A DNA stretch of 40,284 nt from NCBI RefSeq assembly GCF_000425345.1, contig NZ_KE384354.1, forward strand, positions 1 to 40,284, in the 5' to 3' direction. The DNA comes from Rheinheimera baltica DSM 14885. GTDB taxonomy: Bacteria > Pseudomonadota > Gammaproteobacteria > Enterobacterales > Alteromonadaceae. Positions 27,575 to 36,154 of the stretch are shown one piece after another; within the stretch, counting starts at the first letter, position 1, and each line of letters begins with the position of its first letter. A program made the translations under genes and the position numbers. The notes under the pieces are model-generated. The model had not been told where the DNA came from and made no database searches. It was given only the letters and a program-made list of their open reading frames with translations.

Positions 27575-27858
27575 AATTACCCCAATTAATGTTTTGTTAA
27601 ATATATGCCTTTTTTGTTAGCACAATAAGGGATAGCACGAATGTTAACTTTTGTTAAACAAATGATTGAAAATAACCCAAAAGTATTAAGTACAAAGGTG
27701 TAGTTTATGTTAATAGTAATGGTTAAGATAATGATTTTTTGAATATATAATAATTCATGCTAGTTAATTACGAATTGAAAAATAGTTATTTTGTCCTATT
27801 GCAGCTTTTTTACGGTGCTTTAGCCTAGGATTTGTTGCAACAACGTTAAGGTGTTTGA
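27575..27858. promoter_or_regulatory. Divergent intergenic region between the subtilase and csgB
   Basis: This AT-rich gap of 284 bp must hold the promoters of both genes. A 12-bp perfect palindrome TTGTTGCAACAA lies at 27832-27843, four bases before the csgB ribosome-binding site TAAGG (27847-27851). A weak -35/-10 pair for csgB may be TTGCAG near 27799 with TAGCCT 17 bases on. No known CsgD site was identified with confidence. Confidence 0.35.
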
Positions 27859-28260
27859 GTGATTAATAAAATAAAGATGTTACTAATGCTGGCAATGTTG
27901 GGCTTTGCCTCGCATGGCTATGCAGAGGTCTCAGTACAATTAACGTCGTTGCTTGAGCGGCATGCATTAGCCAATGGGGTTGACATAACTCAACTTGGCG
28001 ATCTTAACGTTGCTGATGTTATGCAGTCAGGCCAAGGCCAGTATGCTGTGCTGTTACAACAAGGTGTATTAAACCAGATCGTAGTACAACAAACCGGGGT
28101 TGGGCACCATGCTGGCATAACCCAGTATGGTAATAACAACTCTGTTGAGGTTATTCAAAATGGGGCGAATAACCTTATTCAGGTTGAACAGTGGGGTGAC
28201 CGACATTTTACTATTGAACAGTCAGGTGTCGGTGCCACAATTTCAGTTATTCAATACTAA
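27859..28260 (+). CDS. csgB: Curli minor subunit / nucleator CsgB
   Basis: The 133-aa protein has a signal peptide (cleavage probably after SHGYA) and about four curlin-type repeats of 22 residues with the QxGxxN pattern: VMQSGQGQ, VQQTGVGH, VIQNGANN and IEQSGVGA. In E. coli the equivalent protein is anchored at the cell surface and templates CsgA polymerisation. The start is GTG with TAAGG 7 bases upstream. Assignment as CsgB rather than CsgA rests on its small size and place directly before a larger curlin gene. It lacks the strongly basic final repeat of E. coli CsgB. Confidence 0.85.
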   Translation: MINKIKMLLMLAMLGFASHGYAEVSVQLTSLLERHALANGVDITQLGDLNVADVMQSGQGQYAVLLQQGVLNQIVVQQTGVGHHAGITQYGNNNSVEVIQNGANNLIQVEQWGDRHFTIEQSGVGATISVIQY

Positions 28261-28281
28261 AAATAAGCTAGGGAGCATTTT

Positions 28282-29760
28282 ATGAATCGGAATTTTTCAC
28301 GTAAACACATGCTTGGTTTGGCAATAGCATTAATTGTTAGTGCGCCGGTCTTAGCCGCAAATAATGAAGTGGTTATCAATCAGACATCAGCGCCAGCAAC
28401 GGAAGGCAATATTGCAAACGTTAGCCAAGCCGGTGACATCAATGTACTTTCTTTAAATCAAAATGGTTCTGCTAACAGTAACGTTGTACAACAAGATGGT
28501 GTCTGGCTTGAATCATACAATAACGTTACGGGTAACAATAATCAGGTTGACACTACCCAACTTGCAGACTGGCACATTGCCTCATTAGACATTAACGGCA
28601 ATGACAACAACGTAACGCTGTCACAAGATGGTTTCTTTAACGACGCCCAACTTACGCTAAATGGTGCAAATAACTCATCATTACTTATGCAGAATGGAGA
28701 CCAGGACGAGGCGATAATTTCACTGGATGGTAATGGCAACAACACAGAAATTCAGCAGCTTGGAAACGCTAACTGGGTTAATGCGGGTTTTGTGGGTAAC
28801 GATAACGAACTGCTAAGCCAACAGACCGGAGATAACAACGAAGCGGGGATGTTCAATCTTAGTGGCGAACGCAATACATTTGAATCTGAGCAAATGGGAA
28901 ATGGGAACGTCGGGGGGGTTGTTGGTCTAACTGGCGACAGCAATAACTTCTTTGTGGCACAGGAAGGTAGTGCAAACGTTTTTATTGCGACAGACGTAGC
29001 GGGTAATGACAATTTGGTTGATGTTTTGCAAACAGGTAATGCCAACGAATTTACATTGCAACCCCTTGCCGGTGAGCAGAACCTGATATTGGTTGATCAG
29101 CGTGGAGATGGCAATGTTGTTGCAGCCCCGCTGGGGTTAAGTGGTAACGACAATCAGGTTGATGTGTGGCAAAGCGGAAATACAAACGCTGCAACGTTTG
29201 CTACTGAAGGTGACGCTCATAACATTGAAATTCAGCAGCGTGGAGATGGCAATAGTAGTGAAATGCTGTTGACAGGTTCCGGTAACGTTGGCGTGATTTA
29301 TAGCCGTGGTAACAATAACGCTGGTGGTTTGGCGTTAGTCGGGGTTTCTAACAGCGGCAACCTGCAGCAAGTAGGTGACGATAACACCGCTGTCGTTGAA
29401 ATTATTGGTGACGACAATAATGTCATGGTGCAACAGCGCGGCAATGAAAACAATTTATTTGTTAACAGCGAAATGGCAGTTACCGGAAGTACCGTTGATG
29501 TGGAACAGAACGGTGACATTAATTTGGTAGATTTACTGGTTGCGGGTAACGGTAATACATTAGATATACTGCAAAATGGTAATGGTAACTGGGTTGCCGG
29601 TGACGACGGGTATTTTGCACTGTCGGGCAATAACGGCAGCTTATCTGTAACACAGCAAGGTAGCGACAACCTTGTGCTGGGTGCACAGGGCGGTGATGGA
29701 AATATGATGTCGGTATCTCAAATTGGGGATTTTAATACCGCCATTGTTGTTCAGAACTAA
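28282..29760 (+). CDS. csgA: Large curlin-repeat protein, CsgA-like major fibre subunit
   Basis: The 492-aa protein has a signal peptide (to about VLAA-26) followed almost entirely by curlin repeats of 22-23 residues, about 19 in all. Units begin GNDN, GDSN or GNGN and contain a QxGxxN centre (VTLSQDGFFN, IEIQQRGDGN, VDVLQTGNAN, VSVSQIGDFN). E. coli CsgA has only five such repeats in about 150 aa. The chain is very acidic and rich in Asn and Gly, with few aromatic or basic residues. The product should form amyloid beta-helix stacks outside the cell after export through CsgG. It lies 21 bases after csgB and before a hairpin that precedes csgE. Confidence 0.87.
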   Translation: MNRNFSRKHMLGLAIALIVSAPVLAANNEVVINQTSAPATEGNIANVSQAGDINVLSLNQNGSANSNVVQQDGVWLESYNNVTGNNNQVDTTQLADWHIASLDINGNDNNVTLSQDGFFNDAQLTLNGANNSSLLMQNGDQDEAIISLDGNGNNTEIQQLGNANWVNAGFVGNDNELLSQQTGDNNEAGMFNLSGERNTFESEQMGNGNVGGVVGLTGDSNNFFVAQEGSANVFIATDVAGNDNLVDVLQTGNANEFTLQPLAGEQNLILVDQRGDGNVVAAPLGLSGNDNQVDVWQSGNTNAATFATEGDAHNIEIQQRGDGNSSEMLLTGSGNVGVIYSRGNNNAGGLALVGVSNSGNLQQVGDDNTAVVEIIGDDNNVMVQQRGNENNLFVNSEMAVTGSTVDVEQNGDINLVDLLVAGNGNTLDILQNGNGNWVAGDDGYFALSGNNGSLSVTQQGSDNLVLGAQGGDGNMMSVSQIGDFNTAIVVQN

Positions 29761-29765
29761 GTTAA

Positions 29766-29795
29766 GCATAAAAGCGGCGCAAGCCGCTTTTATGC
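29766..29795 (+). terminator. Intercistronic hairpin after csgA (attenuator or RNA-stabilising stem)
   Basis: GCATAAAAGCGGC (29766-29778) pairs perfectly over 13 bp with GCCGCTTTTATGC (29783-29795) around the GNRA tetraloop GCAA. T4 lies inside the 3' arm and no long T run follows, so it may be a weak terminator or a 3' stabilising stem for csgBA mRNA. It ends 9 bases before the csgE start and takes the place where a ribosome-binding site would be. Confidence 0.7.
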
Positions 29796-29804
29796 ATTAA
29801 TGCT

Positions 29805-30191
29805 ATGAAATACTTCACTAAGGTCATATTTTCAGTACTGGTATTTACTTGCTCTTTTTCGTCTCAGGCAGATGACATTGAGCTTGGCGGAATGGTGCTC
29901 GATCGGTCTATATCTCGTTTTGGTAAAGACTTCACTTTTTATTACGCCGGTTACTGGCGGGATATGCCATCAACTGAGGGCGTTACCGTGGTTATCTATG
30001 AACAAGTTTACCCTCAATCAGGGACCTTACTTTGGGTCGAAATGAACCAAAAACGCATTTATCAAACCTATTTTGGTCGTCGTTATAACGACGTTAAACA
30101 AATGGCTGAACAAGCGGTGTTGTTAAGTATTAATGAATTGGCAAACATTCAAGCCAGTAAAATGCTTGGCGAAAGCGTCGACGACCAGTAG
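29805..30191 (+). CDS. csgE: Curli assembly factor CsgE
   Basis: The 128-aa periplasmic protein has a signal peptide (cleaved near SSQA-DDIE) and the CsgE pattern: GMVLDRSISRFGKDFTFYYAGYW, VVIYEQVYPQSGTLLWVE and IYQTYFGRR. CsgE forms a ring that caps the CsgG channel from the periplasm and guides subunits into it. The ATG at 29805 has no obvious ribosome-binding site; the hairpin at 29766-29795 ends just before it, so its translation is probably weak or depends on read-through. csgF follows after 14 bases. Confidence 0.95.
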   Translation: MKYFTKVIFSVLVFTCSFSSQADDIELGGMVLDRSISRFGKDFTFYYAGYWRDMPSTEGVTVVIYEQVYPQSGTLLWVEMNQKRIYQTYFGRRYNDVKQMAEQAVLLSINELANIQASKMLGESVDDQ

Positions 30192-30205
30192 TAAAAGGAA
30201 TAATA

Positions 30206-30592
30206 ATGAAGGTGATATCACTGCTAGCCGCTGTATTAGCGTGCAATTATGTTAGTGCAACTGAAATAGTTTACACGCCGATTAATCCCAGTTTTGGCGG
30301 CAACCCGCTAAATGGTAATTTTTTACTGCAGAAGGCACAAAGTCAGAACGCTCATAAAGCTGAAACGGTGGGACTGTCTTTTATCGATAAGTTTCAGGAT
30401 GCCTTAGAGCGTAACATCATTAACTCGCTAACACGTCGTATTGCTGATGGCGAGTTAGTGGAAGGCGTGTATAACACAGGTGAGTTTCTGGTTGAAGTGA
30501 ATACCGGCACAGATGGCAGCGTTATTGTAAACATCACTAACCTTGAAACTGGCGAAGTCACCATCATTACCATTCCTGCGATAGGGGGCTAA
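30206..30592 (+). CDS. csgF: Curli assembly factor CsgF
   Basis: The 128-aa protein has a short signal peptide (to about VSA-18) and the diagnostic N-terminus of mature CsgF: NPSFGGNPLNGNFLLQKAQSQN. That region inserts into the CsgG pore as a second constriction and links the pore to nucleation at the cell surface. The C-terminal half (GEFLVEVNTGTDGSVIVNITNLETGEVTIITIP) is a beta-rich domain. AAGGA lies 7 bases before the ATG. csgG starts 2 bases after its stop. Confidence 0.95.
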   Translation: MKVISLLAAVLACNYVSATEIVYTPINPSFGGNPLNGNFLLQKAQSQNAHKAETVGLSFIDKFQDALERNIINSLTRRIADGELVEGVYNTGEFLVEVNTGTDGSVIVNITNLETGEVTIITIPAIGG

Positions 30593-30594
30593 CG

Positions 30595-31389
30595 ATGAGA
30601 TTACATAACGTCGTTTGTTTTATCAGTGTCGCATTAGTGTTAAGTAGCTGTTCTTTATTACCAAAGCCAGACATTAATATTTCACCTGCTAGTATTAATC
30701 CACAAAGCGCTATTATGACTCAACTTCAGCAGCAAGGGCGTCCAAGAACTGCGATCCCGGTATCGGTGTATGCATTTCGTGATCAAACCGGACAATATAA
30801 GCCTCAAGCTAATGTCTCGAGTTTTTCAACTGCAGTAACTCAGGGCGCTACATCGGTGTTAACTCAAATTTTGCTTGAGTCTGGCTGGTTTGCGCCATTG
30901 GAACGTGAAGGGCTACAAAACCTTCTGACAGAGCGCAAAATTCACGGCTCAAACAAAAAATTGGCCGAGTTGCCACCGTTAAAAGAAGCGAGGTTGTTGT
31001 TTGAAGGCGGGATTATTAGCTATGAAACCAACCTGAGTACCGGCGGTATTGGTGCGGAGTATTTTGGCATCGGTGCGTCGGAATTGTACCGGGAAGATCA
31101 AGTAACTGTGTATTTACGCGTAATAGATGTGCATAGTGGTCAGGTACTATTATCTGTGTCAGCAAATAAAAAAGTGTTTTCTCAAGAGTTACGGGCAGGC
31201 TTGTTTCGCTACGTATCATTAAATAGGCTGGCAGAAGTGGAAGCCGGTTACTCAACCAACGAGCCTGTACAATATTGTGTGAAGCAAGCTATGGAATCTG
31301 CCGTAATTGAACTCATTGCACTAGGGCAAAAACGCAGTTTCTGGCGGGCAGAGGATCAGTTAAGCCTAAATGGGGCAGAAGGATCTTGA
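30595..31389 (+). CDS. csgG: Curli secretion pore lipoprotein CsgG
   Basis: CsgG forms the nonameric outer-membrane channel through which curlins leave the cell. The 264-aa precursor has a lipobox LSSC with C19 as lipidated cysteine, the family core WFAPLEREGLQNLLTERKI, GIGAEYFGIGASELY and LRVIDVHSGQVLLSVS, and the C-terminal stretch GYSTNEPVQYCVKQAMES. The constriction loop differs from E. coli: where that protein has KPYPASNFSTAV, this one has KPQANVSSFSTAV, one residue longer and without the Tyr and Asn of the YxxxNF gate. Its last 34 bases overlap the 3' end of the convergent csgD-like gene. Confidence 0.95.
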   Translation: MRLHNVVCFISVALVLSSCSLLPKPDINISPASINPQSAIMTQLQQQGRPRTAIPVSVYAFRDQTGQYKPQANVSSFSTAVTQGATSVLTQILLESGWFAPLEREGLQNLLTERKIHGSNKKLAELPPLKEARLLFEGGIISYETNLSTGGIGAEYFGIGASELYREDQVTVYLRVIDVHSGQVLLSVSANKKVFSQELRAGLFRYVSLNRLAEVEAGYSTNEPVQYCVKQAMESAVIELIALGQKRSFWRAEDQLSLNGAEGS

Positions 31390-32033
31390 CGAAACGGCTG
31401 TTGCACCCAGCGCAGCAGCTCTACCCGATTTCTGGCATGTGTTTTTCGAAATATAGACGACAAATGTGCTTTAACGGTATGTGCACTGATGTTCAAATTT
31501 AGCGCTATTTCCTTATTACGGGCACCTTCAGCGACTAACTGAATAATCCGCTTTTCTTGTTTTGTCAGTAGGCTGTTGTCCGGAAGACTAAGTGCATCTT
31601 GATTAGCGGTTACTTTTAAAGCCAAAAGCTGATCGACTAATTGAGACATAACAGAGCGGGCAAAATAGAGTTCGCCAAGCATCATGGTTCTAAGCCCGGT
31701 GAGCACGCGGTCTAGTTGCTCATCACGATAAATAACGCCTCTAAGTCCTGCGTGTAACGCTTGAAGCGGGTCTACTAACATTCTTTCAGTTTGAAACAAG
31801 AACACCGCTGATTTTTGCAACAGGTATTGTAGTTCGGCTGACATGCCTTTTTTGTTCCAGTCAATATTAGTATAAGGAAAAGCGATCAGGGTGCCTGGTT
31901 TAATGGTGCCACCATATAACAGTTCAACTTTTGATTTCTGTTCAACCAAAATACCAACTGATTGTGCCAGCAAGGTTAAACTATGCTGTGACTCTTGCTT
32001 GGTAAGTACGATAAGTTTCATAAACTTATCCAT
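31356..32033 (-). CDS. csgD: CsgD-like LuxR-family transcriptional regulator
   Basis: The 225-aa protein has an N-terminal degenerate receiver-like domain (about 5-130) and a C-terminal LuxR/FixJ HTH (LTKQEKRIIQLVAEG, NKEIALNLNISAHTVKAHLSSIFRKTHARNRVELLRW). The stretch RGVIYRDEQLDRVLTGLRTMMLGELYFARSVMSQLV resembles CsgD. No aspartate sits in a normal receiver active-site setting, as is also seen for CsgD, so phosphorylation is unlikely to be its main input. Position beside the csg genes supports a role in switching on curli. AGGAG lies 8 bases before the ATG 32033. The gene faces the csgBAEFG operon instead of leading csgEFG as in E. coli. Confidence 0.85.
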   Translation of the reverse strand: MDKFMKLIVLTKQESQHSLTLLAQSVGILVEQKSKVELLYGGTIKPGTLIAFPYTNIDWNKKGMSAELQYLLQKSAVFLFQTERMLVDPLQALHAGLRGVIYRDEQLDRVLTGLRTMMLGELYFARSVMSQLVDQLLALKVTANQDALSLPDNSLLTKQEKRIIQLVAEGARNKEIALNLNISAHTVKAHLSSIFRKTHARNRVELLRWVQQPFRQDPSAPFRLN

Positions 32034-32160
32034 CAGATATACTCCTGCTAACTGCTAATATCGATAGTGCCTATACTGTACCGGGCATAATTTTAATGCA
32101 ACCATTTAACGGTTTGTTTAAACCATGCTAGCATAATTGGCAATTAGACGTGGGGTTGGT

Positions 32161-32634
32161 ATGACTGTTAAATTACTATTTGTTTGCCTGGGAAACATTT
32201 GTCGTTCACCTACGGCACATGCCGTAATGCAAAAAAAAATTACAGATCACAATATGCAGGTAGAAATAGAATCGGCAGGCACAAGCGCTTCGCATCGTGG
32301 TGCATCTCCTGACTCTAGAAGTCAGCGAGAAGGTGTTGCCGCTGGTTATGTATTTAGTGGCATTGTGTCAAGACCGGTACAGGATACCGATTTTGAATAT
32401 TACGATGTAATACTTGCTATGGATAACGACAATTTGAAAGCCCTTAGAGCACGTTGCCCAGCTGAACTACAGCATAAAATCAAACTGTTTTTACAATATC
32501 ATCCTGAATTTCCGGCCATCAGCGAGGTACCTGATCCTTATTATGGTGGCAGTAGAGGCTTTGCCTTGGTATTGAAATTAATTGAACAGGGCTGTGATGG
32601 TTTGTTACAACAATTAAAGCAACAGTCAGATTAA
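32161..32634 (+). CDS. Low-molecular-weight protein tyrosine phosphatase
   Basis: The 157-aa cytoplasmic protein has the phosphatase loop C9-x5-R15 in FVCLGNICRSPTA close to the N-terminus and the general-acid motif VPDPYYGG with D125. These define the LMW-PTP family (arginine- or tyrosine-phosphate phosphatases such as Wzb/YwlE). There is no neighbouring tyrosine kinase or capsule gene, so the substrate is unknown. GGGG lies 5 bases before the ATG at 32161; an in-frame start 24 bases upstream would only add residues before the active-site strand. Confidence 0.93.
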   Translation: MTVKLLFVCLGNICRSPTAHAVMQKKITDHNMQVEIESAGTSASHRGASPDSRSQREGVAAGYVFSGIVSRPVQDTDFEYYDVILAMDNDNLKALRARCPAELQHKIKLFLQYHPEFPAISEVPDPYYGGSRGFALVLKLIEQGCDGLLQQLKQQSD

Positions 32635-32772
32635 ATGTCGCATACTTGGCTAAAACGTGTACAGAAATTCTTGCTGATAAGAAAATGTCATAGATTATGC
32701 TAAAGTCGGCATTGAATTTACGTCCAGAAGTCTATAACTTGCTGGCACTATATTAAACAAAGGAACATCATC

Positions 32773-34122
32773 GTGACCACCTGGACGCCTCAAAGCTGGC
32801 GCAACCTTCCGATCCAACAGCAACCAAGCTATCAGGACCGGGAATTGTTGCAACTTGTTGAACAGCAATTACATAAATACCCGCCTCTGGTTTTTGCTCA
32901 AGAAACGCGGGATTTGTTTAGTCAGCTTGGACAAGTTGCAGAAGGTCAGGGTTTTTTACTGCAAGGTGGTGATTGCGCCGAAAGCTTTAACGATTTTAAT
33001 GCCCCTAAAATTCGCGACACGTTTAAAGTACTACTGCAAATGGCTGTCGTGTTGACGTTTGCTGGTGGTTTACCCGTGGTGAAAGTGGCGCGAATGGCTG
33101 GCCAATATGCCAAGCCCCGCTCCAGCGATATGGAAACCATTAATGGGGTGGAATTACCTAGCTATCGTGGTGATATCGTCAACAGCTTTGAGTTTACCGA
33201 CGCGGCGCGTCAACCCGATCCAAACCGGTTAACCACGGCTTATCATCATTCTGCGGCTACACTGAATTTATTGCGCGCCTTTGCACAGGGCGGCTTAGCT
33301 GATTTGCATCAGGTCAGTAAATGGAATATGGGCTTTGTGGAATCCAACCCGCTGAAAGAGCGCTATCAAGATGTAGCACAGCGAATTCAGGAAGCACTAC
33401 GTTTTATGGAAATTTGCGGTATTACCGGGCAAAACTCGCCGTCAATCCGTGAAACTCAACTTTATACCTCGCATGAAGCCTTGCTGCTCAATTATGAAGA
33501 AGCCCTTACCCGGCGTGATTCATTAACCGGCGATTGGTATGACTGCTCTGCACACATGGTGTGGATAGGAGAGCGTACGCGACAATTGGATCACGCACAT
33601 ATTGAGTTCTTCCGTGGTATTCATAATCCGGTGGGTGTGAAAATTGGTCCGGGCATGCAACCGGATGAGCTTATACGTTTAATAGATGCGTTAAACCCCA
33701 ACAACGTAGCAGGCCGTTTAACACTTATTACGCGCATGGGCGCAGATAAGCTGGCAGACAAATTACCTGCTTTAGTGCGACGTGTACAACAAGAAGGGCG
33801 CAAAGTTGTATGGAGTTCTGATCCAATGCATGGCAATACGGTAAAAGCCAGTAACGATTATAAAACCCGTGATTTTGAAGCCATATTGCGTGAGATCCGT
33901 AATTTCTTTGCTGTTCACAAAGCCGAAGGCAGTCATGCTGGTGGAATTCATCTGGAGATGACCGGTGAACATGTTACCGAGTGCACGGGTGGCGCCTATG
34001 GTTTAAGTGAAAATGATTTAGGCAAACGTTACTTTACCCAGTGTGATCCACGTTTAAATGCTGATCAGGTACTGGAATTAGCCTTCTTAATTGCCGATAC
34101 TTTGCGCACAGCGCGTAAATAA
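32773..34122 (+). CDS. Class II 3-deoxy-7-phosphoheptulonate (DAHP) synthase
   Basis: The enzyme joins PEP and erythrose 4-phosphate, the first step towards aromatic amino acids. The 449-aa length and motifs fit the plant-type (class II) family: [51 protein letters not shown] and [15 protein letters not shown]. The start is GTG with AAGGA about 8 bases before it. The start of a PanE-like gene follows after 23 bases with AAGGAG in the gap, so the two are probably co-transcribed. Proximity to ppsA, which makes PEP, is suggestive only. Confidence 0.95.
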   Translation: MTTWTPQSWRNLPIQQQPSYQDRELLQLVEQQLHKYPPLVFAQETRDLFSQLGQVAEGQGFLLQGGDCAESFNDFNAPKIRDTFKVLLQMAVVLTFAGGLPVVKVARMAGQYAKPRSSDMETINGVELPSYRGDIVNSFEFTDAARQPDPNRLTTAYHHSAATLNLLRAFAQGGLADLHQVSKWNMGFVESNPLKERYQDVAQRIQEALRFMEICGITGQNSPSIRETQLYTSHEALLLNYEEALTRRDSLTGDWYDCSAHMVWIGERTRQLDHAHIEFFRGIHNPVGVKIGPGMQPDELIRLIDALNPNNVAGRLTLITRMGADKLADKLPALVRRVQQEGRKVVWSSDPMHGNTVKASNDYKTRDFEAILREIRNFFAVHKAEGSHAGGIHLEMTGEHVTECTGGAYGLSENDLGKRYFTQCDPRLNADQVLELAFLIADTLRTARK

Positions 34123-34145
34123 TCACGCGCTCACAAGGAGCGCCG

Positions 34146-35213
34146 GTGCAATCAGGTCAACAGCAAGATAATCATCGTGGCCAGCAAGCAACTGCTGGCC
34201 AACGTTATTGTGTTGGCGTCGTTGGTGCTGGCAGTATAGGTTGTTTTTTAGGTGCCTATTTATGTCAGGACAGCGCTCTGGACGTAAAATTTTTTGGCAG
34301 AGAAGCCATGGCTTTGGAACTAGCCGCCCATGGTTTGCGCGCCTCATCTTATCGTCAGCACCATTACTTTGCTCAGCCGGTCGCATTTTACAGTTCACTC
34401 AGCAGCTTAATTGAATGTGATCTGGTGTTATTAACGGTAAAAGCGAATGCGTTAGTGCCAATGCTGCTAGAGTTAAAACGCTATTTGCGGCCTGAGATAC
34501 CCGTCGTTGCCATGCAAAACGGTATTGGTATTGCTGAAATGCTATCGCAAGACTTAGCCAATCCTATATTACGCGCCATAATTCCGTTTAATATTATTAA
34601 ACCCAAAGCTGGCCATTTTCAGCAGGCAACTGCTGGCAACATTATCTGGCAACAGAACACGCATAAGTTGGTTAATTATGTCATTGCTGTATTTAACCGA
34701 TTAAAATTGTCAGTAGACGTGTGTCTCGATATCACTGCTGCCGAGTATGGCAAGCTGCTGTTGAATTTAAATAACGCCTTAAATGCGATAACTGATATAC
34801 CGCTGAAACAACAATTGCTAGACCGTGACAGCCGATTAATTTTAGCCCTTGCAATGCAGGAGTGGTTGGCCATTTGTGCGCAGGCTGGCGTAAAGCCATT
34901 GCGTTACACTTTGCTACCCAATACCTTGCTGCCGTGGTTACTTCACATGCCTACATCTATTTTTAAGCGTATTGCTCACGTATTATTAGCTATAGATCCC
35001 GCAGCGCGATCGTCTATGTGGGATGATATACAAGCAAAAAAACGGACTGAAATTATGTTTCTAAACGGGGCAGTAATGCGGCTTGGGCAGCACTATCATC
35101 TGCCCACACCGGCAAATAGTGTGCTGGTAGATTACATAAAACAGTTAGAAATGGGCACATTTCATTCGCAAAGTACGCAGACTTTGTTGAAAAAAATACG
35201 TCAACACGCCTAA
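34146..35213 (+). CDS. Ketopantoate reductase family protein (PanE/ApbA-like)
   Basis: The 355-aa protein has an N-terminal NADP-binding motif [10 protein letters not shown] at 27-36 after a Gln-rich 20-residue extension ([20 protein letters not shown]). It also shows LLTVKANAL and AMQNGIG, and a C-terminal helical domain with the presumed catalytic lysine K203 in [14 protein letters not shown] and [15 protein letters not shown]. Family members reduce 2-dehydropantoate to pantoate in coenzyme A synthesis, but paralogues with other substrates are common. The start is GTG with AAGGAG 5 bases before it. Its stop overlaps that of ppsR by 4 bases. Confidence 0.85.
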   Translation: MQSGQQQDNHRGQQATAGQRYCVGVVGAGSIGCFLGAYLCQDSALDVKFFGREAMALELAAHGLRASSYRQHHYFAQPVAFYSSLSSLIECDLVLLTVKANALVPMLLELKRYLRPEIPVVAMQNGIGIAEMLSQDLANPILRAIIPFNIIKPKAGHFQQATAGNIIWQQNTHKLVNYVIAVFNRLKLSVDVCLDITAAEYGKLLLNLNNALNAITDIPLKQQLLDRDSRLILALAMQEWLAICAQAGVKPLRYTLLPNTLLPWLLHMPTSIFKRIAHVLLAIDPAARSSMWDDIQAKKRTEIMFLNGAVMRLGQHYHLPTPANSVLVDYIKQLEMGTFHSQSTQTLLKKIRQHA

Positions 35214-36019
35214 TATTTTCGACGTTTCAGCCCCGTTTTAGCGATAATTTTCGCTGATATTTCTTCTATAGAAAGATGGGTAGAGTTTAAAAACGGAATT
35301 TGCTCACGGGTATATAATTTCTCAACTTCGTTGAGTTCAAGTTGGCATTGGCGCATTGATGCATAACGACTGTTTGCCCGCCGCTGTTCACGGATTTGGC
35401 TTAAACGCTCTGGTGTAATGGTAAGTCCAAATAGCTTAGTTTTATTGCGCTGCAAAACATCGGGCAGGTGTAATTGTTCCATATCTTCTTCAACAAACGG
35501 ATAGTTTGCGGCTTTAATGCCATACTGCAAAGCTAAATACAGGCTAGTTGGGGTTTTACCTGAGCGGCTAACACCCACCAGGATGATATCGGCTTGATCA
35601 TAGTTTTTTAGATTAGAACCGTCATCATTCGCCAAAGCAAAGTTTACAGCATCGATACGAAAGTCATAGGTTTGTTCGTGAATACTGTGCGTGCGGTGGG
35701 TTTTTGGCACGGGTGCTACGCCAAGCTCGCGTTGAAGTGGTTCTACAAAGGCATTAAGAAAGTCATAGCAGACGCCGTCACTGCTATTAATAATTTGTCT
35801 GAGATTGTCATCAACAAAGGTCTGAAAAATTAAAGGGCGTTCCCCCGTGGTTTTATAACGATCGTTTATGCGTTGCTTCACTTGCTCTGCCATTTCATTG
35901 GTTTCAACAAATGGTATGGTTACATGCTCAAATTGTGCTGGAAAAAGAGTAAGTAAGGCATGACCGAACACCTCAGCGGTAATAGCGGTTCCATCAGAAA
36001 TATAAAAGGCTGCTCGCAC
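35210..36019 (-). CDS. ppsR: PEP synthetase regulatory protein (bifunctional kinase/pyrophosphorylase)
   Basis: PpsR inactivates PEP synthase by ADP-dependent phosphorylation of a threonine next to its catalytic histidine, and reactivates it by phosphorolysis. The 269-aa DUF299 protein has [12 protein letters not shown] at its N-terminus, [29 protein letters not shown], and the P-loop [13 protein letters not shown] at 149-161. It is divergent from its target ppsA, the usual arrangement, with 135 bases between starts. Confidence 0.97.
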   Translation of the reverse strand: MRAAFYISDGTAITAEVFGHALLTLFPAQFEHVTIPFVETNEMAEQVKQRINDRYKTTGERPLIFQTFVDDNLRQIINSSDGVCYDFLNAFVEPLQRELGVAPVPKTHRTHSIHEQTYDFRIDAVNFALANDDGSNLKNYDQADIILVGVSRSGKTPTSLYLALQYGIKAANYPFVEEDMEQLHLPDVLQRNKTKLFGLTITPERLSQIREQRRANSRYASMRQCQLELNEVEKLYTREQIPFLNSTHLSIEEISAKIIAKTGLKRRKY

Positions 36020-36154
36020 AGTTGCTCCGTTTTGTTGTTATAAAATTACATTTAAAATTAAGGTTTTAATTCATGCTGACGCCAGTGTAAAATTGTTTTG
36101 CTATGTAATGCTAGCTGTAAGCTTACACGCCTCACAACAAAATGGAGACGAACT

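Noticed and set aside
28752-29669. Several minus-strand open frames opposite csgA
   Set aside because: They mirror the curlin repeats as Leu/Ser/Pro-rich low-complexity sequence and have no independent support.
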